A DNA stretch of 6,702 nucleotides from Desulfobacterales bacterium (GTDB taxonomy: Bacteria; Desulfobacterota; Desulfobacteria; Desulfobacterales; JAUCGF01), in assembly GCA_029940345.1 (NCBI GenBank), contig JAOZRC010000302.1, positions 1 through 6,702 on the forward strand, given 5' to 3'. The number at the start of each line of letters is the position of its first letter. Position 1 is the stretch's first letter. Positions 1 through 6,187 of this stretch are shown here, piece by piece. Made by a program: the position numbers and the translations under genes. The notes beneath the pieces were generated by a model. The model saw only the letters and a list, made by a program, of their open reading frames with translations. It did no database searches and was not told the DNA's origin.

Positions 1-408
1 TCCTAAGTTATATGTTATCGAAATCGCGTAAAAATATCATTTAATGAAGTTTTAATTGTTATATATAGGTTTTATTATAATTAAAATTAGAAACAAACAG
101 AATGACGAGAAATTTCAGTACTACTAAATTCTTAATTCAAACCTAAATAGCATAATTTGGAAGACCTCATAAATGTGCAATGATTTCTGACATTTTTACA
201 CCGTTATAGTTTGGTTCAAATTTTTTTCGTATTTACAAAAATATTATGATATTAATTATTATCAACATGTTACAAACATATATATTTCATATTGATTGTC
301 ATAAATAAATTTAATTTTAGGTCATGAAACTTTACAATCGGGTACCAATTTGTGACATCAATTTGTCTGCAAAATAAATTATATTGTATTATCTGAATGT
401 TATAATTT
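1..408. other. AT-rich non-coding upstream region
   Basis: No open reading frame of useful length, RNA gene or repeat array is visible here. The stretch is strongly AT-rich compared with the coding DNA to its right. Two direct copies of CAATTTGT lie 13 bases apart at 346-353 and 359-366, about 45-65 bases upstream of the sigma-54-type promoter. That is a plausible place for an enhancer-binding protein, but two 8-base copies in AT-rich DNA may be chance. The left edge is cut by the window, so the upstream gene is unknown. Confidence 0.5.
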
Positions 409-424
409 TGGCATATAAATTGCA
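409..424 (+). promoter_or_regulatory. sigma-54 (RpoN) promoter of the PEP-CTERM gene
   Basis: TGGCATATAAATTGCA fits the RpoN consensus TGGCAYRNNNNTTGCW at every specified position, with the GG of the -24 element and the GC of the -12 element at the required spacing. Transcription would start near 435, giving a leader of about 50 bases before the ATG at 484. From family knowledge, PEP-CTERM genes are often co-regulated by the PrsK/PrsR two-component system acting with RpoN, so promoter type and gene type agree. No regulator gene lies in this window. Confidence 0.8.
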
Positions 425-470
425 TGTAATATATTTGTAGGTATTAGATGGTTTTTAAAACAACAAAAAA

Positions 471-475
471 AGGAG
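471..475 (+). promoter_or_regulatory. Shine-Dalgarno site of the PEP-CTERM gene
   Basis: AGGAG lies eight bases before the ATG at 484, in an A-rich context. It fixes the start codon and suggests efficient translation. It is clearly stronger than anything before most of the leftward genes in this window. Confidence 0.85.
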
Positions 476-483
476 AATGAAAA

Positions 484-1032
484 ATGAAGAAACAGATGAT
501 GGCTTTGATGATAGCGTTATTGATGGTTTTCGGGTTATCAGCCGGCGCAGGCGCTTACACGGGCGAATGGATGTTTACAATGAATGGTAATGACTCTAAC
601 ACGACGGAAGTTACAATTGAGACAGCGATTAACGATTGGTTTGATGGCGAAGGCATAGAACATGATCTGGTTGATCTTGATTTTTATGCCAAAGTAGATG
701 CCCCTGATAGCGGAGATTCGGTTTTGAGTGTAACTTATGACGAGTCCAGACTTTTCGGAACATGGTCAACAGGTGACCAATTAATAGAGTTTTATAGTGT
801 CAAAGCTGCCAAGGAATTCGCGTTTTACTGGATTGATGGCGGTGCTTCATCAGGCGATTGGACTACCGAACATCTATTAAACAATGGCGGCAATATACCG
901 GCAATTTCCCATTTATCCACTTGGAATGCTTTACCGGACGATCCGGGTGATCCAGTCCCCGAACCCTCAACGGTGATCCTGCTGGGTTGCGGACTGTTAG
1001 GTCTGGCAGCCTTTAAACGTAAAAGAAAATAA
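484..1032 (+). CDS. PEP-CTERM sorting domain surface/exported protein
   Basis: A 182-residue exported protein of unknown specific role. Residues 1-24 form a Sec signal peptide (basic MKK, hydrophobic core, small residues ending AGA before Tyr25). The C-terminus is a textbook PEP-CTERM signal: VPEPST at 158-163, a hydrophobic helix at 164-177 and a basic tail KRKRK at 178-182. In known systems an exosortase (EpsH/XrtA type) recognises this tail and processes the protein at the inner membrane for secretion, usually linked to exopolysaccharide or biofilm. The mature part (about 25-157) is acidic, Gly/Asp/Thr-rich, probably beta-rich, and contains no cysteine. The start is fixed by the AGGAG site, and a sigma-54-type promoter lies just upstream. 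The gene appears monocistronic. No exosortase is encoded here, so it must be elsewhere. The PEP-CTERM assignment is firm; the function of the mature domain is unrecognised. Confidence 0.93.
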   Translation: MKKQMMALMIALLMVFGLSAGAGAYTGEWMFTMNGNDSNTTEVTIETAINDWFDGEGIEHDLVDLDFYAKVDAPDSGDSVLSVTYDESRLFGTWSTGDQLIEFYSVKAAKEFAFYWIDGGASSGDWTTEHLLNNGGNIPAISHLSTWNALPDDPGDPVPEPSTVILLGCGLLGLAAFKRKRK

Positions 1033-1041
1033 CGGAAAATT

Positions 1042-1081
1042 GGGTTTCAGGTGTCAGGGCGCTACCGCGAACACTGAAACC
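1042..1081. repeat. imperfect hairpin just after the PEP-CTERM gene
   Basis: GGGTTTCAGGTGT (1042-1054) pairs imperfectly with AACACTGAAACC (1070-1081) around a GC-rich loop. It begins ten bases past the stop codon. It lacks a following T-tract, so it is more likely a transcript-stabilising or REP-like hairpin than an intrinsic terminator. Confidence 0.4.
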
Positions 1082-1100
1082 ATAAAATAGTGAAACCGCA

Positions 1101-1164
1101 GGGATTTCTGATAGGGATTTCTGATTAAGATTTAGGAATTCAATCCCTTCTTATCAGAAATCCT
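1101..1164. repeat. direct and inverted repeat of GGGATTTCTGAT
   Basis: GGGATTTCTGAT occurs twice in tandem (1101-1112 and 1114-1125). An inverted copy, ATCAGAAATCCT, lies at 1153-1164, so either direct copy can form a stem of about 12 bases with it, with one unpaired base. The unit could form alternative hairpins in the RNA. No coding sequence overlaps it and its role is unknown. Confidence 0.45.
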
Positions 1165-1240
1165 TGTAGTTATTCTCGAATTTGAAACAAAAACCTGACA
1201 CATCGTGCAATGATAAAAATCTACATCTTTTATAAAAACA

Positions 1241-1288
1241 CAGCCGGTTACGGCCCTGATCTCAGGCATAACCGGCTTTTTTATTTTT
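1241..1288 (+). terminator. rho-independent terminator, possibly bidirectional
   Basis: AGCCGGTTA (1242-1250) pairs perfectly with TAACCGGCT (1269-1277). The loop contains a smaller CCTGA/TCAGG stem, and a T-rich tract (TTTTTTATTTTT) follows immediately on the + strand. It is the first good intrinsic terminator after the PEP-CTERM gene, about 210 bases past its stop. An A-run precedes the stem, so it could also stop transcription coming from the right. Confidence 0.8.
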
Positions 1289-1354
1289 CACTATATTAAA
1301 CCTGATTATAACGGATTTTATTTGGGGGTATTTTTATTGACATTTCGCGACTTC

Positions 1355-1483
1355 TAAGTACTTGGACACAAGTTTCCCAGCATCGCTTACTCCGGGTTTG
1401 CAACCCGGCGGCATTGACCGGTGGGTTGCAAACCCACCGCGAGCAGCGCATGAAATACCGGAAAACTTTTGTTCAAGTACTTA
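1355..1483. repeat. miniature inverted-repeat element A
   Basis: The left end (1355-1378, starting TAAGTACTTG) and the right end (1458-1483, ending CAAGTACTTA) are inverted copies. The outer ten bases match exactly and the next ~14 match with a few differences. Nested inside is GGGTTTGCAACCC (1395-1407) with its inverse GGGTTGCAAACCC (1423-1435), so the unit folds as a long arm carrying inner GC-rich stems. It encodes nothing. The architecture fits a MITE or REP-type element moved by a transposase in trans. A 28-base relative of its right end is found at 4027-4054, which supports a mobile, multi-copy nature. Confidence 0.7.
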
Positions 1484-1485
1484 AC

Positions 1486-1610
1486 GTAAGGAACAGGGAC
1501 GAAATAACTTCCCCATTCCGGAAGTGCAAACCACAGTTTGCGATGCTGTGACGCAAACTGTGGTTTGCACTCCTTTTCTGAAAATGGGGAAGTTATCTCG
1601 TCCCCGTTAC
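1486..1610. repeat. long near-perfect palindrome (element B)
   Basis: The left arm (1486-1542) and right arm (1552-1610) are inverted copies around the nine-base centre 1543-1551. The outer section GGGACGAAATAACTTCCCC (1496-1514) pairs with 1586-1604 with only a couple of differences. The inner section GTGCAAACCACAGTTTGCG (1524-1542) pairs perfectly with 1552-1570. The centre of each half is less well matched. It has no coding potential and would form a cruciform in DNA or a very stable hairpin in RNA. It sits directly between element A and a transposase remnant. It looks like a non-autonomous mobile element; the family is not named from memory. Confidence 0.75.
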
Positions 1611-1614
1611 TAAA

Positions 1615-2014
1615 CTGCCCAAGGACTTAAGCGCGGATGAAAAACACATTCTCCTTTTAGGGGAGAAAGATTATATCCCGACCGTTGTCGGCGATGGATG
1701 TATTTTAGGCGTATCCGTCATATAAAGGGCCGGTCAGAAGGACCTGGCAAAAGCCTATGGTATTTTTAAAGCAGAGGCTACGAATTTACAGCCTGACTAT
1801 AGCCCGGATACCGTTAACACCGATGGATGGAAAGCGACCCTCGGTGCGTTGAAATCTCTTTTCCCCCTATACCGTTCTGATTGCCTGCTTTTTGCACATT
1901 TTTATTAGCATCCGAGACAGGTCTCGAAAAAAGATTAAAGAGATTTTCCAAGTGGCGGTGTCCTGACTCTGGGATTGTTATAAGGCCGAAACCAAGGCGT
2001 CTTTTTCTCAAAAA
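1615..2014 (+). pseudogene. decayed transposase remnant
   Basis: Reading from 1615 gives LPKDLSADEKHILLLGEKDY, then VVGDGCILGVSVI, a TAA stop (1723-1725), KDLAKAYGIFKAEA, and TVNTDGWKATLGALKSLFP. At a run of five C (1863-1867) the frame must shift by one base, after which YTVLIACFLHIFISIRDRS and KKIKEIFQVAVS continue to a TGA (1964-1966), followed by LWDCYKAETKASFSQ. I recognise this pattern (LPK-L--DEKH, TVNTDGW-AT, CFLH-FI-IRDR, DCYKA) from memory as a bacterial DDE-type insertion-sequence transposase; GD and NTDGW are candidate catalytic-acid regions. The N-terminal part is missing, with the fragment starting five bases after palindrome B, and the C-terminus is lost after about 2014. It is therefore a dead middle fragment. 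The continuous conserved reading across the shift makes the call solid, but the exact IS family is not certain. Confidence 0.75.
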
Positions 2015-2036
2015 TCGGGCCTTAATTTTAAGGTCT

Positions 2037-2065
2037 ATTATAGTCCCTGAGACATTAAGTGTCAA
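2037..2065 (-). promoter_or_regulatory. consensus sigma-70 promoter, leftward
   Basis: On the minus strand this reads TTGACA (2065-2060), a 17-base spacer and TATAAT (2042-2037), matching the consensus at all twelve positions with optimal spacing. Transcription would start near 2030 and run left, antisense to the transposase remnant and then through palindrome B. No start codon with a credible gene follows. It lies about 80 bases beyond the stop of the ABC exporter gene, so it does not serve that gene. Confidence 0.65.
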
Positions 2066-2145
2066 TATATAGACGTTCAGAAAATCACCAGATTTTACCC
2101 CGATTTATATTATAGCCTTGGGTTCACTATTGTACGATTAATTAT

Positions 2146-3942
2146 TTAGGCATCCACGAAGGCCCGATAATACGCATCAGTTTTGTAAAGCTCATTGTGG
2201 ACGCCCGTGGCGACAAGGCGTTTATCGTTTAACAGGAGAATGCGGTCCGCATCTTGAACGATTGAGCGATGGTGTGAAACCACAAACAACGTTTTGTTTC
2301 TGACCGCTTCAGGCAGCATTTTAAAAACAGACGCTTCCGAACGACTGTCCAAAGCGGCGGCAGGCTCATCTAAAATCAGGATGTCCGGGTCTTTGACAAG
2401 CGCCCGGGCCAGCGCCAACCGCTGTTTCTGACCCTCCGAAAGATTGCCGCCTTTTTCTTTTAGCATGGTTGCATACCCATCCGGCAGGCTGCAAATGAAA
2501 TGGTGAATGTCGGCCATCCGCGCCGCCCGCCGAATCTGATCATCACTGGCTTCCGAATTGCCGTAACTGAGGTTGGCCCGTATTGAATCGGCCAAAAGGA
2601 TCGGCTTTTGAGCGACATACCCGATTCGCAGGCGTAAAGCGCCTGGTTCATACCTTGTAGCACGGCGGCCGTCAAAATAAATTTCACCCGTGGTCGGTCT
2701 GTAAAATCGCATGATTAAACTCAGCAGCGTCGTTTTCCCGACACCGCTGGGGCCGACAATCGCTGTTTTTTCACCGGGCCGCACCTTAAAAGAGATGTCC
2801 TGCAAAACCGGTTCGCGCCCATCGTAGGAAAAGGTCACATTTTTAAATTCGACTGCGCCTTTAAGCCGTCGTACCTTCAGGCCGATGCCCGTGTTTTCTT
2901 CCGGTACGATGTCAAACAGCGCCGCCACCCGTTCCAGCGCTGCCAGCGCGTTTTGCAGTTGTAGATTTGCGGATGCCAAAAACTGAGCCGGTCCGTAAAC
3001 ATACCCCAGGTAAGATTGAAACGCTAACAGCGAACCCAGGCTCCAGTTGCCGATGATAATTTCGTAAGCGCCGGCGACTAACACCACCAGTTTGGCCAGT
3101 TCGCCCGGCGCGTTGATTGCCAGGTTGGCCACCGAACTCACGGCGACCCGCTCCAGGGCGATTCGGAAGGCGGCCCTCCATTCGGACAGCATCCGCTCTG
3201 TTGCACGCTTTTCAGAGACAAACGCTTTGATCAGCGCAACGGATGACAGCGATTCCTGCATTTGACGCGTGATGTCAGCATGGCGCTCCATATCCTGGTG
3301 GCTCAAGGTGTGCATTTTTCGCGCAAAGTAGCGCACCGCCAAAACCAATCCGGGAATGAAGATCAGGGATGCAAGCGCAAGTTTCCAATTCAGATAGAAA
3401 AGAAAGGCCACGCCGCCGATAAAACGCATGATATTGGTGGCGATATGCACTAACATACTGGAAAAAAACCAGCGCAATCCCTGTACATCGGACGACAACC
3501 GCGACATCAGATAGCCGACCTCTTTGTCATCGAAAAAGGCACACGGCAATCGCAAGGTGTGTTCAAAGAGCGCGCTCTGGATATCAATGATGATCTCTTG
3601 TTCAAAGCGGGTGAAGTAGAATTGTTGCAACATACCGGCCAGCAACCCCAGCGCCTTAACCCCAGCCAGCAGTAACACCGCGCCAGCCAAAAGACCTGGT
3701 TGAGCGCCTAATATGACATCGTCTATCAGATAGCGGTTGATCAAGGGCAGCGGAAAGCCGAGCAGCACTGTGGCAAGGATAAGAAGCGCTCCCAGCGCGC
3801 CTTTGCGCCAATGTCGCACCATAAACGGTCGTAAATTAGTTAAATTGGCAAGCGTGCCGGACCGTGCCTTTAAGACGGCAATGCGTTCTTCCGGAAGGGT
3901 GCGCGCTAACCCTTGCCTGAGGTGTGTAAACCAGTCTGGCAT
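2146..3942 (-). CDS. ABC exporter, fused permease-ATPase (type IV fold, MsbA/LagD-like without peptidase)
   Basis: A 598-residue half-transporter that would work as a homodimer in the inner membrane. Numbering is from the ATG at 3942. An N-terminal stretch of about 38 residues precedes a transmembrane domain of roughly six helices (about 48-70, 83-104, 163-184, 187-205, 274-296, 302-318). The nucleotide-binding domain begins near 363. It has Walker A GPSGVGKT (397-404), Q-loop Gln445, signature LSEGQ (501-505, where the usual form is LSGGQ), Walker B ILILDEP (521-527, catalytic Glu526) and switch His557. All ATPase residues are present, so the gene looks functional. There is no C39 peptidase domain, so leader removal must be done by another enzyme, plausibly the upstream S26-GNAT protein. 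Lipid or drug export cannot be excluded, but its position after peptide-modification genes favours peptide export. Start choice: a TTG at 3990 would add 16 residues; neither start has a clear Shine-Dalgarno site, and ATG is preferred. Confidence 0.9.
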   Translation of the reverse strand: MPDWFTHLRQGLARTLPEERIAVLKARSGTLANLTNLRPFMVRHWRKGALGALLILATVLLGFPLPLINRYLIDDVILGAQPGLLAGAVLLLAGVKALGLLAGMLQQFYFTRFEQEIIIDIQSALFEHTLRLPCAFFDDKEVGYLMSRLSSDVQGLRWFFSSMLVHIATNIMRFIGGVAFLFYLNWKLALASLIFIPGLVLAVRYFARKMHTLSHQDMERHADITRQMQESLSSVALIKAFVSEKRATERMLSEWRAAFRIALERVAVSSVANLAINAPGELAKLVVLVAGAYEIIIGNWSLGSLLAFQSYLGYVYGPAQFLASANLQLQNALAALERVAALFDIVPEENTGIGLKVRRLKGAVEFKNVTFSYDGREPVLQDISFKVRPGEKTAIVGPSGVGKTTLLSLIMRFYRPTTGEIYFDGRRATRYEPGALRLRIGYVAQKPILLADSIRANLSYGNSEASDDQIRRAARMADIHHFICSLPDGYATMLKEKGGNLSEGQKQRLALARALVKDPDILILDEPAAALDSRSEASVFKMLPEAVRNKTLFVVSHHRSIVQDADRILLLNDKRLVATGVHNELYKTDAYYRAFVDA

Positions 3943-4026
3943 ATTATCAATGTGAATTGAGTGTGAAAAGCCTTTTTCAAAGTAAATCAATTTTAAATCA
4001 AGTGCTTATATGAACGTCTAAAACAT

Positions 4027-4054
4027 AAATACTTGATCACAAGTTTTCCGGTAT
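4027..4054. repeat. solitary end copy of element A
   Basis: This 28-base stretch matches the inverted right end of element A (1456-1483) with only three differences and also resembles its left end. No partner arm is seen nearby, so it is a solo end or the remains of a decayed element. It lies in the gap upstream of the ABC exporter gene, 85 bases from its ATG, where it could affect expression. Confidence 0.65.
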
Positions 4055-4190
4055 GGCTCTGTCCGGTGTTCAATTCATGACTATCGGTTAATACATTTAT
4101 GTAACGGCTTTGTGCGTTGCATTTCATTCATGCGCCATTGCGTAACAACGATTTTTGCTTAAATTTATATCTGAAAGTGTCCCGGCTTAT

Positions 4191-4205
4191 ATTTGGCAGC
4201 CAAAT
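4191..4205. promoter_or_regulatory. perfect 15-base palindrome, possible operator
   Basis: ATTTGGCAGCCAAAT is a perfect 7+1+7 palindrome, 20 bases past the stop of the S26-GNAT gene and about 250 bases before the ABC exporter start. The symmetry and odd centre are typical of dimeric repressor sites. As RNA the stem could form only with one unpaired base, which is too tight, and no T-tract follows, so a terminator is unlikely. Function is unproven. Confidence 0.35.
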
Positions 4206-4225
4206 CTGATAAAAGCAGTTTACCC

Positions 4226-5254
4226 TCAAGCTTTAATCAAAAGATGTTTGGACATGATGATACGGCGGCGCTCTCCCTGCCGCACCTCTTTATCCAGCAG
4301 ATCGTCAAGACCGTGTATGGAATCCGATTGAAAGCCCATCTTGCGGTAAAGATTGACACCGGGTTTATTATGTTCAAAAATCAGGAGGTTCACTTTTGCA
4401 GCACTATTTTCGGAGGCTGTTTTCAGACCCATGCGCACCAGGCCTTCACCAATGCCGATACCCCGATAGAGGGTGAGGACCCGCATCCCGAAGAACCACA
4501 ATCCTGGAAAATGACCTTGATTTTCAGGAAACTGCATGAGGAATGTCGCACCGGCAAATTTTTGTCCGACAGTGGCGATTAACGTAAAGCTTTGAACCTT
4601 TTTGTTTTCCGTTCCACATGCATGTTTCTCAACGAGATTCCCAGGGTTCGAAGAAATCGTATGACCGTAGATTTTTTCGAGAAGAATGCTATCTTCAGTA
4701 GTGGCAATGCGGTAGCGCACTTTTTTTCCAACCATTTTTCTTATGAAAATACGGTACGATTTTAGAGACTGAAGCCGTCTCAGAACGCAGCCGCCACCGC
4801 GTTTGCCGAACCGTATCAACTGTATAAGCAAGGGGCCTGCGGGAGACAACCTCATCCACAGTCTCGCTGCCAACCCTGGAATACCTCGATCCGGTCGGAT
4901 AATTTTTGAACCCCGCCGGACAACGGCGATCCTGCCCAACACCTGGTCAGGGGTTGCCAGTTCGCAGAAGGCAGATACTGCATCACCGCGCATTGTCAGA
5001 ACTACACGGTTACGCTTTATATTTTTACTGACCACGCGGTGGGCAATCAGTCTGTCCCCAATTGACTGGAATAAGGCGACATCCCCCACTTTCAGAGCGG
5101 CGGCTTCCACAGGTTCGATGAAGAGTATATCACCGTTCCGGATAAAGGGGCTCATACTGGAACCGTGCGCCCTGAAGCTGAACGTTCCGCCCCGGGCAAG
5201 GATATCAGCAAACAACTCCGCTATTTCGGCCTGTTTCAGAATTATTTCACGCAT
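4226..5254 (-). CDS. fusion of S26-type signal-peptidase-like domain and GNAT acetyltransferase
   Basis: A 342-residue two-domain protein. Residues 24-115 resemble the S24/S26 peptidase fold: nucleophile motif SMSP at 33-36 (Ser33), IRNGDILF (38-45), LKVGDVALF (54-62), AHRVV (71-75) and MRGDAV (88-93). The His72 position matches ER/SipW-type (S26B) peptidases, which use a Ser-His rather than a Ser-Lys dyad. Unlike SipW there is no N-terminal membrane helix, so it may be cytosolic or attached through the basic/hydrophobic linker (about 126-175). Residues 178-342 are a GNAT domain with acetyl-CoA loop RGIGIGEGL (264-272) and motif NKPGVNLYRKMGF (296-308), like RimI-type N-acetyltransferases. 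The start overlaps the 3' end of the kinase-like gene by 13 bases, with no clear Shine-Dalgarno site, implying translational coupling. Inferred job: cleave the modified peptide's leader and acetylate the new amino terminus. Domain calls are firm; substrate is inferred. Confidence 0.82.
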   Translation of the reverse strand: MREIILKQAEIAELFADILARGGTFSFRAHGSSMSPFIRNGDILFIEPVEAAALKVGDVALFQSIGDRLIAHRVVSKNIKRNRVVLTMRGDAVSAFCELATPDQVLGRIAVVRRGSKIIRPDRGIPGLAARLWMRLSPAGPLLIQLIRFGKRGGGCVLRRLQSLKSYRIFIRKMVGKKVRYRIATTEDSILLEKIYGHTISSNPGNLVEKHACGTENKKVQSFTLIATVGQKFAGATFLMQFPENQGHFPGLWFFGMRVLTLYRGIGIGEGLVRMGLKTASENSAAKVNLLIFEHNKPGVNLYRKMGFQSDSIHGLDDLLDKEVRQGERRRIIMSKHLLIKA

Positions 5255-6120
5255 CGTACAAAATCAATTACACTTTCGTCAGGTACAAAGTCAAGCTCGT
5301 AACAAGGAACGGCGTGTGTCAATTGAGAACAAAAATCAAGAGTGAAGTCCATTCCTTCGGCATTCCATAGCGGGGGGAAACAGCGGGTGAGAATCATGGA
5401 CGTTGTTTTAATGTTGGACAGGCGTCGGGTATTGTTCGCATCCGCATGAAGCAGGAAAAATATTTTCTCCAAGGGCAGGCCGGTCGGGGAGACCCCGCTG
5501 TAGTCACCGTGAAAAGGCGTACCGAACATCCGAAAATGGTCTCCGCAACGGCGTATCACGATACGGTCGTCATTCAGCACAATGGCTTTATCCTTCCATA
5601 ATCGGGCAATGGTGGTCTTACCGTGGGTGGAATTGCCGGCAAAGAGGTAGCCATGTCCGTCGTCGTCTATACCGCAGGAGTGAATCATTATCCCCCTGCC
5701 CCTGGCCAACAGGCATATCATCAGTACTTCGGAAAGCGGATAACCTAACGGATTGGGCAGGCTATCCTGAAAACCAACGGATTCGGGGATACGGACGAAT
5801 ATCTCTCCCTGTAAAAAATCGTTGTCAAATACTGCAATGCTGTAGGGAAAGGGTCCGGCTGCGGGCGACCTTAGCACAAAGACGTTCTTACCGTCTGCGT
5901 GATAGAGGCTCCAATTCATCTCGGAATCGAAAACCCTGTCTCGGTCACGGAGAGGGATTCGAGGTACGTCGCCGTAGTGAGCGTGGATCGTTACATCCGG
6001 CTTTGCACCGCAAAAGAAGCCCTCGTAGGCTTTTTCCATACAGATTGGCGCTAAAGGCCGGTCGCTGGTTATTGCAAAAACAATTTCGGCAATTTCGAAA
6101 ACTATGGTGTTTATTTTCAT
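5242..6120 (-). CDS. HPr-kinase-like P-loop protein of a peptide-modification cluster
   Basis: A 292-residue cytosolic protein. The N-terminal half (1-125) is a poorly conserved beta-rich domain. The C-terminal half carries the HPrK-like core: IMIHSCGI (144-151), P-loop AGNSTHGKTT (161-170, with Lys168 and Thr169 for ATP), LNDDRIVIR (182-190, acidic pair Asp184/Asp185) and LPLEKIFFLL (215-224). The C-terminal part holds PCYELDFVPDESV (272-284). True HPr kinase has a different N-terminal domain and HPr-binding loops, so HPr is unlikely to be the substrate. From family knowledge, relatives in lasso-peptide clusters (PadeK and ThcoK types) phosphorylate the C-terminal serine of the precursor. 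The adjacent candidate precursor ends in Ser, so the same reaction is the leading hypothesis. The gene follows the precursor by 67 bases and runs 13 bases into the next gene. No strong Shine-Dalgarno site is seen before the ATG. Confidence 0.8.
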   Translation of the reverse strand: MKINTIVFEIAEIVFAITSDRPLAPICMEKAYEGFFCGAKPDVTIHAHYGDVPRIPLRDRDRVFDSEMNWSLYHADGKNVFVLRSPAAGPFPYSIAVFDNDFLQGEIFVRIPESVGFQDSLPNPLGYPLSEVLMICLLARGRGIMIHSCGIDDDGHGYLFAGNSTHGKTTIARLWKDKAIVLNDDRIVIRRCGDHFRMFGTPFHGDYSGVSPTGLPLEKIFFLLHADANNTRRLSNIKTTSMILTRCFPPLWNAEGMDFTLDFCSQLTHAVPCYELDFVPDESVIDFVRCVK

Positions 6121-6147
6121 TATTGCTATTTAGGGCAAGTGTTGAGT

Positions 6148-6179
6148 GTGTTGACTGAACCTTAAAAACGTTCAAACAC
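6148..6179 (-). other. intergenic hairpin between precursor and kinase-like gene
   Basis: On the minus strand GTGTTTGAAC (6179-6170) can pair with the GTTCA (6160-6156) and AACAC (6152-6148) segments, leaving a three-base bulge and a nine-base loop. No T-tract follows. It starts nine bases after the precursor stop. Such hairpins often protect or partially stop transcripts after precursor genes, giving more precursor than enzyme. This is a possibility rather than a firm call. Confidence 0.35.
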
Positions 6180-6187
6180 TATTCGAA

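Noticed and set aside
1355..1610. Clustered repeats considered as a CRISPR array
   Set aside because: The repeats are inverted pairs of differing sequence, not regularly spaced direct repeats with unique spacers, and no cas gene is present.
2015..2036. CCTTAA/TTAAGG palindrome considered as a terminator of the exporter gene
   Set aside because: The stem is short and AT-only in its centre, with a very small loop and no adjacent T-run; the exporter's terminator was not identified.
1814..2065. Leftward 83-residue reading frame antisense to the transposase remnant
   Set aside because: Its start codon lies inside the -35 box of the sigma-70 promoter, it has no internal Met or Shine-Dalgarno site, and the opposite strand has recognisable transposase sequence.
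1881..2072. Rightward 63-residue reading frame
   Set aside because: It is the wrong frame of the transposase remnant; the conserved residues (CFLHIFI, IRDRS, DCYKAETKASFSQ) are in another frame.
3943..3990. TTG start at 3990 extending the exporter by 16 residues
   Set aside because: No Shine-Dalgarno site and an uncommon start codon; the ATG at 3942 is preferred, though the extension cannot be excluded.
2070..4020. Ten-base inverted repeat TAGACGTTCA / TGAACGTCTA flanking the exporter gene (2070-2079 and 4011-4020), considered as transposon ends
   Set aside because: A ten-base match between two spacers of this size can occur by chance, there is no longer end structure, and no target duplication was seen.
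4193..4582. Rightward 129-residue reading frame
   Set aside because: Antisense to the GNAT domain, whose motifs are clearly conserved on the minus strand.
4803..5345. Rightward 180-residue reading frame
   Set aside because: Lies antisense to the well-supported S26-GNAT and kinase-like genes and shows no recognisable domain.
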